A stretch of 64,000 nt of DNA, taken from JAEUHZ01 sp964552795. Its GTDB lineage: Bacteria > Planctomycetota > UBA1135 > GCA-002686595. The stretch lies in assembly GCA_964552795.1 (NCBI GenBank), contig CAZKIO010000009.1:1-64000 (forward strand), written 5' to 3'. Shown here piece by piece: positions 48,785-56,642 of this stretch; position 1 is the first letter of the stretch; each line of letters begins with the position of its first letter. The notes beneath the pieces were generated by a model, which was not told where the DNA came from, searched no databases, and saw only the letters and a list, made by a program, of their open reading frames with translations. Position numbers and translations under genes: made by a program.

Positions 48785-49987
48785 TCAGCGCAGCGCGCTC
48801 GAGGACAGCACCTCGATGCGCTTGACGTCGATCCGCGGCAGCCCGCCGGCGCCCGAGCGCGTCAGCGCGCCCACGATGCCCAGCTCGCGGCCCTGGAACA
48901 CGTCCAGTTCGTAGCGGCCGTTGCCGCAGGTGATCTCGGCCGTCGGCTTGCCGCTCCACTGGACGATCCAGCGGCTCGCGTCCGCGGGATCGCGCGTCAG
49001 CCAGCCGCGCGCCTGGAAGCGGCCCCACAGGGGATCCTTCGACAGCGAGGCGTCGCGCAGCCGCGCCTGCGCCTCGGCCAGCTTCTCCTCGCGGTCCTGG
49101 TCGCGCAGCTTGAGGTTGGCCTGGATCTGCGCGATCTCCTCGCGCAGCTTCAGCTCGTCGACGCGCACCTTGGCGTGCGCCGCGAACGCGCCCTCGGGGT
49201 TCTGGTCGAGGTAGCGCTGGTACGCGCCGCGCAGCGCGGTCCAGTCGGCCTGCCCGCCGCCCGCCTTGGCCGCCTCGTACTGCTTCTCGAGCGTGTCCCA
49301 CGCGCCCTGGTCCTGAGCCTTGGGCTTCTCGGCGCTGGCCTGCGTGGCGGAGGCCGCGTCGCCGGCGGCGATGTCGGCCGCGCTGCGCAGCTCGAAGAGC
49401 GCCTGCGCGCCCTGCGCGTCTCGCACGGCGTCCAGCCACGCGGCGCGCGCGTCGAGGTTCGGTTCGACCGCGGCCGTGTCCGCGGCCGGCACCCACGCGC
49501 GCACGCCCGGCGGCGAGATCACCTGCACCCAGTCCTCGCGCAACGCCTTGGCCGGGTTCGCGCGGCCGACGACGCGCACGCGGTCGCCTTCGTGCAGCTG
49601 CTGCTCGAGCGGGAAGCTGTCGACGCTCGACGACGGCTTGGGACGCATGCGCACGCCTTCGCCGGTCACCTCCGCCAGGCCCTTCTGGGAGAGCGGGCGC
49701 AGGAACTGCCCGTAGATCCACACGGTGAGCCCCTGCGGCGGCTCGACCGCCAGCCAGCCGGCGCGCTCGGAGTGCACCGCGAGCAGCGTCCCCTTCTGGA
49801 CGTCGGCCACCGACACGCCGTTCTTGTCGGCGACGTTGAGCGCCTTGGTGGCCGCGGCCGCGCGCACGTAGCGCAACGGGCGCGTCTCCTGCGCGGCGGA
49901 CGACGTGGGCGCGAACGCGATCAGCGCGGGCGCGGTGCAGAACAGGGCCAGCAGCGCGGCCCCCGTGGTTCGGAGCGTGTTCGTCAT
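48785..49987 (-). CDS. Secreted SH3-domain protein with coiled coil
   Basis: This 400-residue protein has a signal peptide (ALLALFCTAPALIAFA, cleavage near AAQ) and two bacterial SH3-like domains (about 36-95 and 100-175, the second with EGVRMRPKPSSS). A charged coiled coil (about 275-320) and a C-terminal beta domain follow. Such proteins often bind cell-wall or envelope polymers; the target here is unknown. The ATG at 49985-49987 was used because the signal peptide starts there; no ribosome-binding site is evident upstream. It is divergent from the aminotransferase. Confidence 0.78.
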   Translation of the reverse strand: MTNTLRTTGAALLALFCTAPALIAFAPTSSAAQETRPLRYVRAAAATKALNVADKNGVSVADVQKGTLLAVHSERAGWLAVEPPQGLTVWIYGQFLRPLSQKGLAEVTGEGVRMRPKPSSSVDSFPLEQQLHEGDRVRVVGRANPAKALREDWVQVISPPGVRAWVPAADTAAVEPNLDARAAWLDAVRDAQGAQALFELRSAADIAAGDAASATQASAEKPKAQDQGAWDTLEKQYEAAKAGGGQADWTALRGAYQRYLDQNPEGAFAAHAKVRVDELKLREEIAQIQANLKLRDQDREEKLAEAQARLRDASLSKDPLWGRFQARGWLTRDPADASRWIVQWSGKPTAEITCGNGRYELDVFQGRELGIVGALTRSGAGGLPRIDVKRIEVLSSSALR

Positions 49988-50199
49988 GGTTGAGCGGCAG
50001 TCGGGTTCGGGTGTGCGTGCGGCGCGTGTGGACGGATCGTCGCGGGCGGCGCGCCTGGAGTTCCCCTTCGAGTGCTCCCCGGCGCGGAGCGCATCGCGCG
50101 CGGCCACGCGCCCCCCGCGTCGGACTCTAGCGGTCCGGCGCGGCCGGATCCACAGCGCGGGTCGTGGCGCGCGACCGGTGGATCGGGCACGATCGGGTC

Positions 50200-51363
50200 A
50201 TGTTGACCGAGTTGCACGGCGGCGCGTGGACGGGCCCCGCGCGCTGGCCCGAGGCGCCCGCGCCGGGCCTCGCGTTCCCGTACATGGTCTGGGCGCGGAC
50301 CCGCTCGCACGCCGCGCGCCTCAACCTGACGCAGTCGGGGATGCCGACCGCGGATGCGTCGCTGTTCGCCGGCCTCCCGCCGGTCGACCTGGGATTCCCG
50401 GCGGTGGTCCTCGACGAGCTCGAGACGGCCCTCGCCCGGCGCTTTCGCGTCCCGCGCGAACGCGTGGTCGCCACGCTGGGTGCCTCGGGCGGCCTGCACG
50501 CCTGCGCCTGGACCTGGTTCCGGCCGGGGACGCGCGTCGTGGCCGACCTGCCCTCGTACGAGCCCTTCCGCGCGCTGCCGCAGCGCCTGGGCGCCGAACT
50601 CTCGGTCCTGGAGCGGCGCCTGGACGACGGCTGGCGGATCGATCCGGACGAGGTCCGCGCGCGCCTCGCGAGCGCCGCGGGGCCCGGCCACGTGTTCCTG
50701 GCCAACGTCCACAACCCCACCGGGGCCCAGCTCGGCCGCGAACGCCTGTCGGCGATCGCCTACCAGGCCGAACGGACCGGCGGCGTGCTGGTGTCGTGCG
50801 ACATCTACGCCGAGTACGAGCCCGACCCGGTGCGCACGGACGCGTTCCGCGCGGCGCCGAACGCGGTGTCCATCGGTTCCCTGACCAAGGCCTACGGCCT
50901 GGGTCCCTTGCGCATCGGCTGGGTGGTGCTGGGCGAGGGCCTCGCGCACGAAGCCGAGCGCCTGCGGGACGCGACCTACCTCGCGTGGGTCGACGCGCCG
51001 ACGGTCGCCCTGCGCGCCGGCGTCCACGCGCTCGGGAACCTCGCGCAGTTGCGCGCGCCCTACGAGCGCATCGTGCGCGAGTCGCGGCCGCTGTGGGCCG
51101 AGTGGTTGCGCGGCACCGAGGGCGTGCGCGCGCTGGTCCCCGATCACGGCATCGTGGCGTTCGCGCGCGTCGACGGCGCGCACGACACCTTCGCCCTGTC
51201 GCAGTTCCTGGCCCGCGAGTACGAGGTCGGCGTCGTGCCCGGCGAGTTCTTCGGCCTGCCGGCGCACCTGCGCGTGGGTTGCGCGCTGCCGCCGGCGCAG
51301 CTCGGCGAGGCGCTCGGCCGCCTGACCGAGGGTCTCGCCGCGTGGCGCTCGGGACGCCGCTGA
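50200..51363 (+). CDS. PLP-dependent aminotransferase, class I/II fold type I
   Basis: This 387-residue protein has the class I/II aminotransferase pattern: GASGGLHACAW (PLP phosphate region), NVHNPTGAQLG, CDIYAEYE (Asp holding the PLP nitrogen) and the PLP lysine in SLTKAYGLGPLRIGW. The substrate cannot be predicted. The ATG at 50200 starts the conserved part; an in-frame ATG at 50164 would add 12 residues. A short direct repeat of gatcggg lies just before it. The gene precedes two glycosyltransferases (18-bp gap), but a functional link is uncertain, and the second has its own promoter-like hexamer. Confidence 0.88.
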   Translation: MLTELHGGAWTGPARWPEAPAPGLAFPYMVWARTRSHAARLNLTQSGMPTADASLFAGLPPVDLGFPAVVLDELETALARRFRVPRERVVATLGASGGLHACAWTWFRPGTRVVADLPSYEPFRALPQRLGAELSVLERRLDDGWRIDPDEVRARLASAAGPGHVFLANVHNPTGAQLGRERLSAIAYQAERTGGVLVSCDIYAEYEPDPVRTDAFRAAPNAVSIGSLTKAYGLGPLRIGWVVLGEGLAHEAERLRDATYLAWVDAPTVALRAGVHALGNLAQLRAPYERIVRESRPLWAEWLRGTEGVRALVPDHGIVAFARVDGAHDTFALSQFLAREYEVGVVPGEFFGLPAHLRVGCALPPAQLGEALGRLTEGLAAWRSGRR

Positions 51364-51365
51364 GC

Positions 51366-51371
51366 TAGCCT
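51366..51371 (+). promoter_or_regulatory. -10-like TAGCCT 10 nt before glycosyltransferase
   Basis: TAGCCT ends 10 nt before the ATG at 51382, right after the aminotransferase stop, so the glycosyltransferase pair may have its own leaderless promoter. Confidence 0.35.
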
Positions 51372-51381
51372 CCCTGCGCCG

Positions 51382-52509
51382 ATGCCTCCGGATCTCCCGC
51401 GCCTCGTCGTGTTCGCGGACGACTGGGGGCGCCATCCGTCCAGCGCGCAGCACCTGGTGCGCGCGCTGCTCGAGCGCTGGCGCGTCGACTGGGTCAACAC
51501 CGTCGGCACGCGCCGGCCGCGCCTCTCCGCGGCCGACCTCAAGCGCGCGGTGGGCAAGCTGGTCGAGTGGTCGCGGCCGCCGAAGCAGGCCGGGTCGCTG
51601 CCGGCCAACCTCACGGTGCACGCCCCGGCGCACTGGCCCGGCTTCGGCGCGCGCTGGGAGCGCGCGCTCAACGCGCGCCTGCTGGAGCGGGCGCTGCGCC
51701 CCTTGATCGAGCGCGCGGACGCCGTCGTGACCACCGCGCCGATCGTGGCCGACGTCGCCGGACGCACGCGGGACGCGAACTGGATCTACTACTGCGTCGA
51801 CGACCTGGCCGAATGGCCGGGCCTGGACGCGCGCGCGCTGCGCGTCCTGGAGCGCGATCTCCTGCCCCACATGCGCCGCATCGTCGCTGTGTCCGAGCAC
51901 CTGCGCACGCGCCTCGCCGGCCTGGGCTTTCCCTCCGAGGTGATCACGCACGGCCTCGATCCCGCGCACTGGACGCACGTCGCCGCGCGTCCGCCGCGCG
52001 AGCGTCGCGCGCGGCCCGCGGCGGTGTTCTGGGGCGCGATCGACCGGCGCCTGGACGTCGAGATCGTGATGCACCTGGCGGCCGAGACCAACCTGACGCT
52101 GGTCGGACCGCTCTCCGACCCCGATCCGCGGATCCTGTCGGACACGCGCATCCGCCGCACGGGACCGGTCCCCTACGACGAGCTGCCGCACGTCGCGGCC
52201 GACGCCGACGTGCTGGTGATGCCCTACGCCGACCTGCCGGTGACGCGCGCGATGCAGCCGTTGAAGCTCAAGGAGTACCTCGCGACCGGCCTGCCGACCG
52301 TCGCCACGCCGCTGCTCGCCAACCGCGAGTGGGCCGACGCGCTCGACCTCGTGGCCAACCCCGAGCAGTTCGCACGGCGCGTGCGCGACCGCGCCTTCCT
52401 GCCGCTGCCCGACGAGCAGCGCGCGGCACGCGAGCGGCTCGCCGGCGAAACGTGGGCGGCCAAGGCGGCCGCGTTCGAGCGCTGCCTCGCGCGGAAGGGT
52501 GGCGCGTGA
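51382..52509 (+). CDS. Glycosyltransferase (GT-B fold, TuaH-like)
   Basis: This 375-residue protein has the GT-B fold of family 4-like transferases. Typical features are the N-terminal VVFADDW, WIYYCVDDLAEWPG, VSEHLRTRL and HGLDPAHW, and the C-terminal PVTRAMQPLKLKEYLATGLPTVATPL with the donor-binding Glu/Lys. This resembles TuaH-type polysaccharide glycosyltransferases. Donor and acceptor are unknown; an envelope or exopolysaccharide role is likely. It is coupled to the next glycosyltransferase by a GTGA overlap. Confidence 0.87.
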   Translation: MPPDLPRLVVFADDWGRHPSSAQHLVRALLERWRVDWVNTVGTRRPRLSAADLKRAVGKLVEWSRPPKQAGSLPANLTVHAPAHWPGFGARWERALNARLLERALRPLIERADAVVTTAPIVADVAGRTRDANWIYYCVDDLAEWPGLDARALRVLERDLLPHMRRIVAVSEHLRTRLAGLGFPSEVITHGLDPAHWTHVAARPPRERRARPAAVFWGAIDRRLDVEIVMHLAAETNLTLVGPLSDPDPRILSDTRIRRTGPVPYDELPHVAADADVLVMPYADLPVTRAMQPLKLKEYLATGLPTVATPLLANREWADALDLVANPEQFARRVRDRAFLPLPDEQRAARERLAGETWAAKAAAFERCLARKGGA

Positions 52510-53645
52510 GCGCAGCGCAGCGCATCGGCGTCCTGCACGCGCGCATCGTCAGCGGGCACGGCGGCGGGCCCGAGAAGACCATCCTGAACTCGCCGCGCTT
52601 CCTGGCCGGAACGCGCTGGCGCGAGCTCGCGCTGTACCTGCACGCCCCGGGCGACGACGGCATCGAGGCCCTGCGCGCGCGTGCGGCCGAACTGGACTGC
52701 CCCTTCCACACGCTCCCCGAGGCGCTGCCCTTCGACCCGCGCGTCCTGATGCGGATCGCCGAGCTGTGCAGCGCCGAGGGCGTGCGCATCTGGCACGGGC
52801 ACGACTACAAGTCGAACCTCTACGGGATCCTGCTGGCGCCCGTGTGCAACCTGCGACTGGTGACGACCGTGCACGGCTGGGTGCAGCAGACGGCGCGCAC
52901 GCCGCTGTACTGGGCGATCGACCGCTGGTGCCTCAGGCGCTACGAGCGCGTGGTCGCGGTGTCGACGGACCTCGAGGCCGAGTGCCGGCGGATCGGCGTG
53001 GAGGCGGCGCGGCTCTCGCGCATCGACAATGCCATCGACGTCGCCGCCTGGCGCCGCCGCGCCGCGCCGGCGGAATCGCCCCTGCGCCGCGGCGTGCCCG
53101 CCGGCCGTCTGGTGGTCGGCGCGATCGGGCGTCTCTCGCAGGAGAAGGGCTTCGACCTCCTGATCGCCGCCGTGCGCGGCGCCGTGGCGCGCGGCGCCGA
53201 CCTGGAGCTGTGGATCGCGGGCGAGGGCCCCGAGCGCGAGCGCCTGGACGCGCTGGCGCGCGCCGCGGACGGGCGCGTGCGCCTCTTCGGTTTCCGCAGC
53301 GACGTGCGCGAGATGCTCGAGGCCTGCGACGCGTTCGCGCTGTCGTCCCTGCGCGAGGGGCTGCCCAACGTGGTGCTCGAGGCGATGGCCTGCGAGGTGC
53401 CCGTGCTGGCGACGCGCTGCGGCGGCGTCGAGGCCGTGCTGCGCGACGGCGTGGACGGCCTCCTGGTGCCGGTGGGCTCCGCGCCCGCGCTGGAGGCCGG
53501 GCTCGTCCGCCTCGCCGCCGACGCCGCACTGCGTGCGCGCCTCGCGCAGGCGGCGCGCGAGCGCGTGGAGTCCGAGTTCTCGTTCGCGCGGCGCATGCAG
53601 CGCTTCGCGGCGCTGTACGAGGAACTCCTGCCGGCGGCCACTTGA
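52506..53645 (+). CDS. Glycosyltransferase family 4
   Basis: This 379-residue protein is a standard GT4 enzyme: VVAVSTDLEAECRRIG, RIDNAIDVAAW, the GAIGRLSQEKGFDLLI donor-domain start, WIAGEGPERERL and SSLREGLPNVVLEAMACEVPVLA with the EGLPxxxxE donor motif. It starts with GTG overlapping the preceding stop by 4 nt. Its own TGA lies within the first copy of the 20-bp repeat that borders the RAYT element, so the element inserted at, or its repeat evolved into, the very end of this gene. Confidence 0.93.
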   Translation: MSAAQRIGVLHARIVSGHGGGPEKTILNSPRFLAGTRWRELALYLHAPGDDGIEALRARAAELDCPFHTLPEALPFDPRVLMRIAELCSAEGVRIWHGHDYKSNLYGILLAPVCNLRLVTTVHGWVQQTARTPLYWAIDRWCLRRYERVVAVSTDLEAECRRIGVEAARLSRIDNAIDVAAWRRRAAPAESPLRRGVPAGRLVVGAIGRLSQEKGFDLLIAAVRGAVARGADLELWIAGEGPERERLDALARAADGRVRLFGFRSDVREMLEACDAFALSSLREGLPNVVLEAMACEVPVLATRCGGVEAVLRDGVDGLLVPVGSAPALEAGLVRLAADAALRARLAQAARERVESEFSFARRMQRFAALYEELLPAAT

Positions 53646-53659
53646 AAGGGCAGAGATCC
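53640..53659 (+). repeat. Element boundary repeat, copy 1
   Basis: First copy of the 20-bp repeat; it contains the TGA stop of the upstream glycosyltransferase (bases 53643-53645). Confidence 0.85.
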
Positions 53660-53670
53660 CCGCGCGCACG

Positions 53671-54333
53671 TCAGTCCTCCCACGGGAGGAGCCCCCACCG
53701 CCGCCAGCCGACCCGCAGCAGCCACGTGCGCGCCTCGGCCAGCGGCGACCGGGCCGGACCCGGCGCGCCACGTCCGCGCCACCCCTCGAACGCCGCGGCT
53801 GACGAGCAGGGGTCCATGCCTTGGGCGTGGCGGATCCCGTGGCGCCGCGCGTTCCTGAGCACGTAGGCCAGCGCATTGCGCACTTCCCGCGGCGTGCGCA
53901 GCACGCGGACGTGGTAGCGGTCGCCGAACACGGTCCCGTGCCGGTTCCAGCTCCGGTTCAGGGCCCGGGCCAGACGCACGCACAGGCCCTGCAGTCCACG
54001 GGTAATCGACTCGCGGCCGGACGCCTCGCACACGAGGTGCAGGTGGTTCGACTGCGCCGAGTACTGGACCACCCGGAAACGATTCCGATCCGACGCTGCT
54101 TCGAGCACCCGCAGGAGCACGGCGTGCGTCCGCGCCCCGCGCAGGCTCGGGAGCCCAGGCGCGATCCGCAGCGTGATGTGCAGCGGGAACCGCGCCGCCG
54201 CCGGCCCGCGCGCGCGGTGCGCGACGGACGGCCGGTGCGCCGCGCGCTTGCGTCCCGCACCCCGGCGCGCTCCGCCCCACTGCGGAAACGCGAGCACACC
54301 CTGCCGTGACTTGGACCCGCGGCGCTTGGCCAT
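53671..54333 (-). CDS. REP-associated tyrosine transposase (Y1/HUH family)
   Basis: This 220-residue protein matches RAYT transposases: a basic N-terminus (MAKRRGSKSRQ), the HUH metal site in QSNHLHLVCEA, the central GTVFGDRYHVRVLRTPREV, and the C-terminal helix with the catalytic tyrosine in ALAYVLRNARRHG. Such enzymes nick and join single-stranded DNA and act on REP hairpins. All motifs look intact. The start is the ATG at 54331-54333, 21 bp before the scaffold gap. Its base composition is like the rest of the window, so recent arrival is not evident. Confidence 0.88.
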   Translation of the reverse strand: MAKRRGSKSRQGVLAFPQWGGARRGAGRKRAAHRPSVAHRARGPAAARFPLHITLRIAPGLPSLRGARTHAVLLRVLEAASDRNRFRVVQYSAQSNHLHLVCEASGRESITRGLQGLCVRLARALNRSWNRHGTVFGDRYHVRVLRTPREVRNALAYVLRNARRHGIRHAQGMDPCSSAAAFEGWRGRGAPGPARSPLAEARTWLLRVGWRRWGLLPWED

Positions 54334-54354
54334 CGTCCCCACGACGTTCGACGG
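54300..54354. repeat. 55-bp sequence repeated across the gap (left copy)
   Basis: These 55 bases, covering the transposase start region, are identical to 54455-54509 on the other side of the gap. See the finding on the gap. Confidence 0.9.
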
Positions 54355-54454
54355 NNNNNNNNNNNNNNNNNNNNNNNNNNNNNNNNNNNNNNNNNNNNNN
54401 NNNNNNNNNNNNNNNNNNNNNNNNNNNNNNNNNNNNNNNNNNNNNNNNNNNNNN
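54355..54454. other. Scaffold gap (100 N), probably artefactual
   Basis: One hundred N flanked on both sides by exactly the same 55 bp. This is what an unjoined overlap between contig ends of a de Bruijn assembly looks like; the true sequence is probably continuous with the 55 bp present once. Confidence 0.9.
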
Positions 54455-54509
54455 CCTGCCGTGACTTGGACCCGCGGCGCTTGGCCATCGTCCCCACGAC
54501 GTTCGACGG
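54455..54509. repeat. 55-bp sequence repeated across the gap (right copy)
   Basis: Identical to 54300-54354; it repeats the transposase start codon region without the rest of the gene. Confidence 0.9.
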
Positions 54510-54566
54510 AGCGTCCGGTTGCAGGCAGCGGCGCGGCCGGACTCCCGCGGCTCGGGGGCGGGCCGA

Positions 54567-54586
54567 ACTTGAAAGGGCAGAGATCC
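54567..54586 (+). repeat. Element boundary repeat, copy 2
   Basis: Second copy of the 20-bp repeat; it separates the intact unit from the remnant unit. Confidence 0.85.
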
Positions 54587-54639
54587 GGGGGGACGACGCC
54601 GGGGGCCTGGCATCCAGGGACCTGGGATCCGCGAGCGTC

Positions 54640-54760
54640 GACAGCCGCCCGGCCGACGTGGCCGCGGTCGCCGAACACCGTTCCTCGCCTGCCCCACAAC
54701 CGGTTCCAGACCCGCGCACGACGCACGCACCGGGCTCGGATTGCGCGCGTGCGCCACGGT
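54640..54760 (-). pseudogene. Remnant of a second RAYT transposase gene
   Basis: Read on the minus strand, this stretch encodes RVWNRLWGRRGTVFGDRGHV and flanking residues, closely like RALNRSWNRHGTVFGDRYHV of the intact transposase. The DNA around 54655-54735 aligns with 53905-53985. The remaining domains, including the HUH site and catalytic tyrosine, are gone. It lies between repeat copies 2 and 3. Confidence 0.65.
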
Positions 54761-54892
54761 TCCTGGCGCTCCGCCCCACGCGGGATCCGCCTGCGCGCCC
54801 AGAGCCCGTCCGAGCTCCCGACGCATTGCTGCGCGCACCCGCCCCGAACAGGTCCCGCGACGGTTGCGGACACGCCGCCGATCCCGCACCCA

Positions 54893-54912
54893 ACTTGAAA
54901 GGGCAGAGATCC
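54893..54912 (+). repeat. Element boundary repeat, copy 3
   Basis: Third copy of the 20-bp repeat, ending 11 bp before the larC stop codon. Confidence 0.85.
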
Positions 54913-54923
54913 CAGCCGGGACT

Positions 54924-56129
54924 TCAGACCGCGCGCAGCGCCGCCGCGATCGCCGCGCGCTCCAGTTCGCGGATCGAGCGGCCGCTCCTCTGCGCCAGCG
55001 CGGCGAGATCGTCGTGCTCGGGCGAGAGGTCGCGCTCCCCCGCCGCCGCCCCGGGGCGCTCGCGCACCTTGACCCGCACGCGCTCGCCCGCGACCTCGAC
55101 CTCGATCACGCGCCGCGCGCACTCCGTCCGCTCCACCGCGCGCCAGCGCAGCCCCAGCGTGCTGGTGTGCTCGAACAGCGCGGCCTCGATGCGCGGCCGG
55201 TCCTGTGCGCGGCACAGCGCCGACAGCACGACGCCCGGCCGCCCCTTCTTCATCACCACCGGCGCGCTCCAGACGTCCAGCGCGCCCGCGGCGAACACGC
55301 GAGCGGCGGCGTGCGCCAGCTCCTCGCCGGTCATGTCGTCGAGGTTCACCTCGACGAGCCAGGCCTCCGCGCCCGCCGCGGCACGCGCGGGAACGTGCCC
55401 GAGCTGCACGCGCAGCACGTTCGGCGGGCCGTCCTTGGGATCGCGATGCCCCGCGCCGTACCCGATCCGCTCGGGCACGAACGCACCCGGAGCCCCGAAC
55501 GCCGGCGCGAGCTCCGCCAGCAGCGCCGCGCCCGTCGGCGTCAGGCGTTCGCCCGCGCCGCCGGCCACGATCATCTCGCGACCGCGCAGGATCTCGGCGA
55601 CCGCGGGCGCGGGCACGGGCATCTCGCCGTGGGCGCACCGGACCGTGCCCGTCCCCGTGACCGGCGCCGACGCGAACACGCGCCGCACGCCCAGGCGCGA
55701 CAGCGCGAGCGCGGCGCCGACGACGTCGATCAGCGTGTCGACGGCGCCGACCTCGTGGAAGTGCACCTCCTCGGGCGAGCACCCGTGCACCGTCCCTTCG
55801 GCCACCGCGATGCGGCGGAACACGGAGAGCGCGCGCTCCGCGACCTCGCCGGAGAGATCGGCCGCACGGATCCGCGCCGCCACGTCCGCGAGTCGCCGGT
55901 GCGGCGCGGTCGCCGACTCGGGCGTCTCGACCGTGAGGAGCCGGCCCGACAGGTTGCCGCGCCACGCCGTCTCGATCGCGATGCGCGCCTCGCCGGGCAC
56001 GAGCCGCTCGCCGAGCGCCCGCAGGTCCTCGACGGTGAAGCGCGGCTCCCCAAGGTCGATCAGCGCGGCCAGGAACATGTCCCCGGCCATGCCCGCGAAG
56101 GGCTCGATGTACAGCGTGTCGGCGCTCAC
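54924..56129 (-). CDS. larC: LarC-type nickel insertion protein
   Basis: This 401-residue protein matches LarC (DUF111), which puts nickel into the pincer cofactor of lactate racemase-like enzymes. It starts TLYIEPFAGMAGDMFLAAL and contains CSPEEVHFHEVGAVDTLIDVVG, PVPAPAVAEIL, TPTGAALLAEL, EVNLDDMTGEEL and HTSTLGLR. It is a single full-length frame, unlike the two-frame lar genes of Lactobacillus. larA, larB and larE are not in this window, so the cofactor's user is unknown. It starts with GTG at 56129; a -10-like TAACGT lies 6 nt upstream. Its stop is 11 bp from repeat copy 3. Confidence 0.93.
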   Translation of the reverse strand: MSADTLYIEPFAGMAGDMFLAALIDLGEPRFTVEDLRALGERLVPGEARIAIETAWRGNLSGRLLTVETPESATAPHRRLADVAARIRAADLSGEVAERALSVFRRIAVAEGTVHGCSPEEVHFHEVGAVDTLIDVVGAALALSRLGVRRVFASAPVTGTGTVRCAHGEMPVPAPAVAEILRGREMIVAGGAGERLTPTGAALLAELAPAFGAPGAFVPERIGYGAGHRDPKDGPPNVLRVQLGHVPARAAAGAEAWLVEVNLDDMTGEELAHAAARVFAAGALDVWSAPVVMKKGRPGVVLSALCRAQDRPRIEAALFEHTSTLGLRWRAVERTECARRVIEVEVAGERVRVKVRERPGAAAGERDLSPEHDDLAALAQRSGRSIRELERAAIAAALRAV

Positions 56130-56135
56130 GGCATC

Positions 56136-56141
56136 ACGTTA
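56136..56141 (-). promoter_or_regulatory. -10-like TAACGT 6 nt before larC
   Basis: TAACGT (minus strand) ends 6 nt before the larC GTG, with no ribosome site; consistent with a leaderless mRNA. Confidence 0.38.
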
Positions 56142-56164
56142 GCACGCGCGGGCCGGGCGCCGGA

Positions 56165-56557
56165 TCAGGGCTTGGCCGGCACCGGCGCCTCGGCGGTCGT
56201 GACCGTCAGTGTCGCGACGACCACGTTGTCGATGCGCAGGCTGAACGTGAAGCGCCCCTTGCGCGGGAACGAGACGTCGACGCCCAGGATCGTGTGCGTC
56301 GTGCCGCCGCCGGTCGGCACCGCGAACGACCCGCGGACGTCGGGGCCGACGGTGCGCCCGTCCTCGTCCATGCAGCGCAGCTCGAGCTGGTGCGCGCCCG
56401 CGTCCCCCATCTCGCCCTCGATGCGGATGACGAGGCTGCCGCGGAACGCGAACGGCGCGGCCTTGCCCCAGATGTGCGTGATGCCGCCGCGCAGCAGGCT
56501 GACCGTGCCGTCGGGATGGGGCGTGGCCGCTTCGGCCAGGAGGAGCTGCGCGTTCAT
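56165..56557 (-). CDS. Small cytoplasmic protein of unknown function (DUF6941-like)
   Basis: This 130-residue protein has no signal peptide and reads as a compact beta-sandwich: LLLAEAATPHPDGTVSLL, LVIRIEGEMGDAGAHQLELRCMDEDG, GVDVSFPRKGRFTFSLRIDN. The pattern recalls the DUF6941 group, but I am not certain. No catalytic residues stand out. It lies between larC and comF; a -10-like TACCGT ends 9 nt before its ATG, suggesting its own leaderless transcript. Confidence 0.7.
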   Translation of the reverse strand: MNAQLLLAEAATPHPDGTVSLLRGGITHIWGKAAPFAFRGSLVIRIEGEMGDAGAHQLELRCMDEDGRTVGPDVRGSFAVPTGGGTTHTILGVDVSFPRKGRFTFSLRIDNVVVATLTVTTAEAPVPAKP

Positions 56558-56566
56558 GCGGGCGAG

Positions 56567-56572
56567 ACGGTA
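56567..56572 (-). promoter_or_regulatory. -10-like TACCGT 9 nt before start codon
   Basis: TACCGT (minus strand) ends 9 nt before the ATG at 56557. Confidence 0.33.
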
Positions 56573-56642
56573 ACCGATCGCGGCCCGCGGGCGGTCCGGT
56601 CCGGCCGCGGAAGCCGCGGGAGCGGCGCTCGAACCCGGTTCC

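Larger units (their letters stand above)
53640..54912. mobile_element. RAYT-type transposase element with three direct 20-bp repeats
   Basis: Three same-orientation copies of acttgaaagggcagagatcc (53640-53659, 54567-54586, 54893-54912) bracket two adjacent units: an intact RAYT transposase unit and a decayed remnant. Copies 2 and 3 share one more base (a leading a). Repeat-bounded units of this kind are typical of REP-associated transposases and the small elements they spread. The scaffold gap inside lies just upstream of the transposase start. Confidence 0.72.

Noticed and set aside
54300..54509. 55-bp terminal repeats of a transposon
   Set aside because: The two copies sit directly against an N gap and one contains only the transposase start region, which fits an assembly overlap better than biological repeats.
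53640..54912. Possible CRISPR array from three direct repeats
   Set aside because: Spacings between repeats are about 927 and 326 bp, not 30-40 bp, and a transposase lies between them. No cas genes are present.
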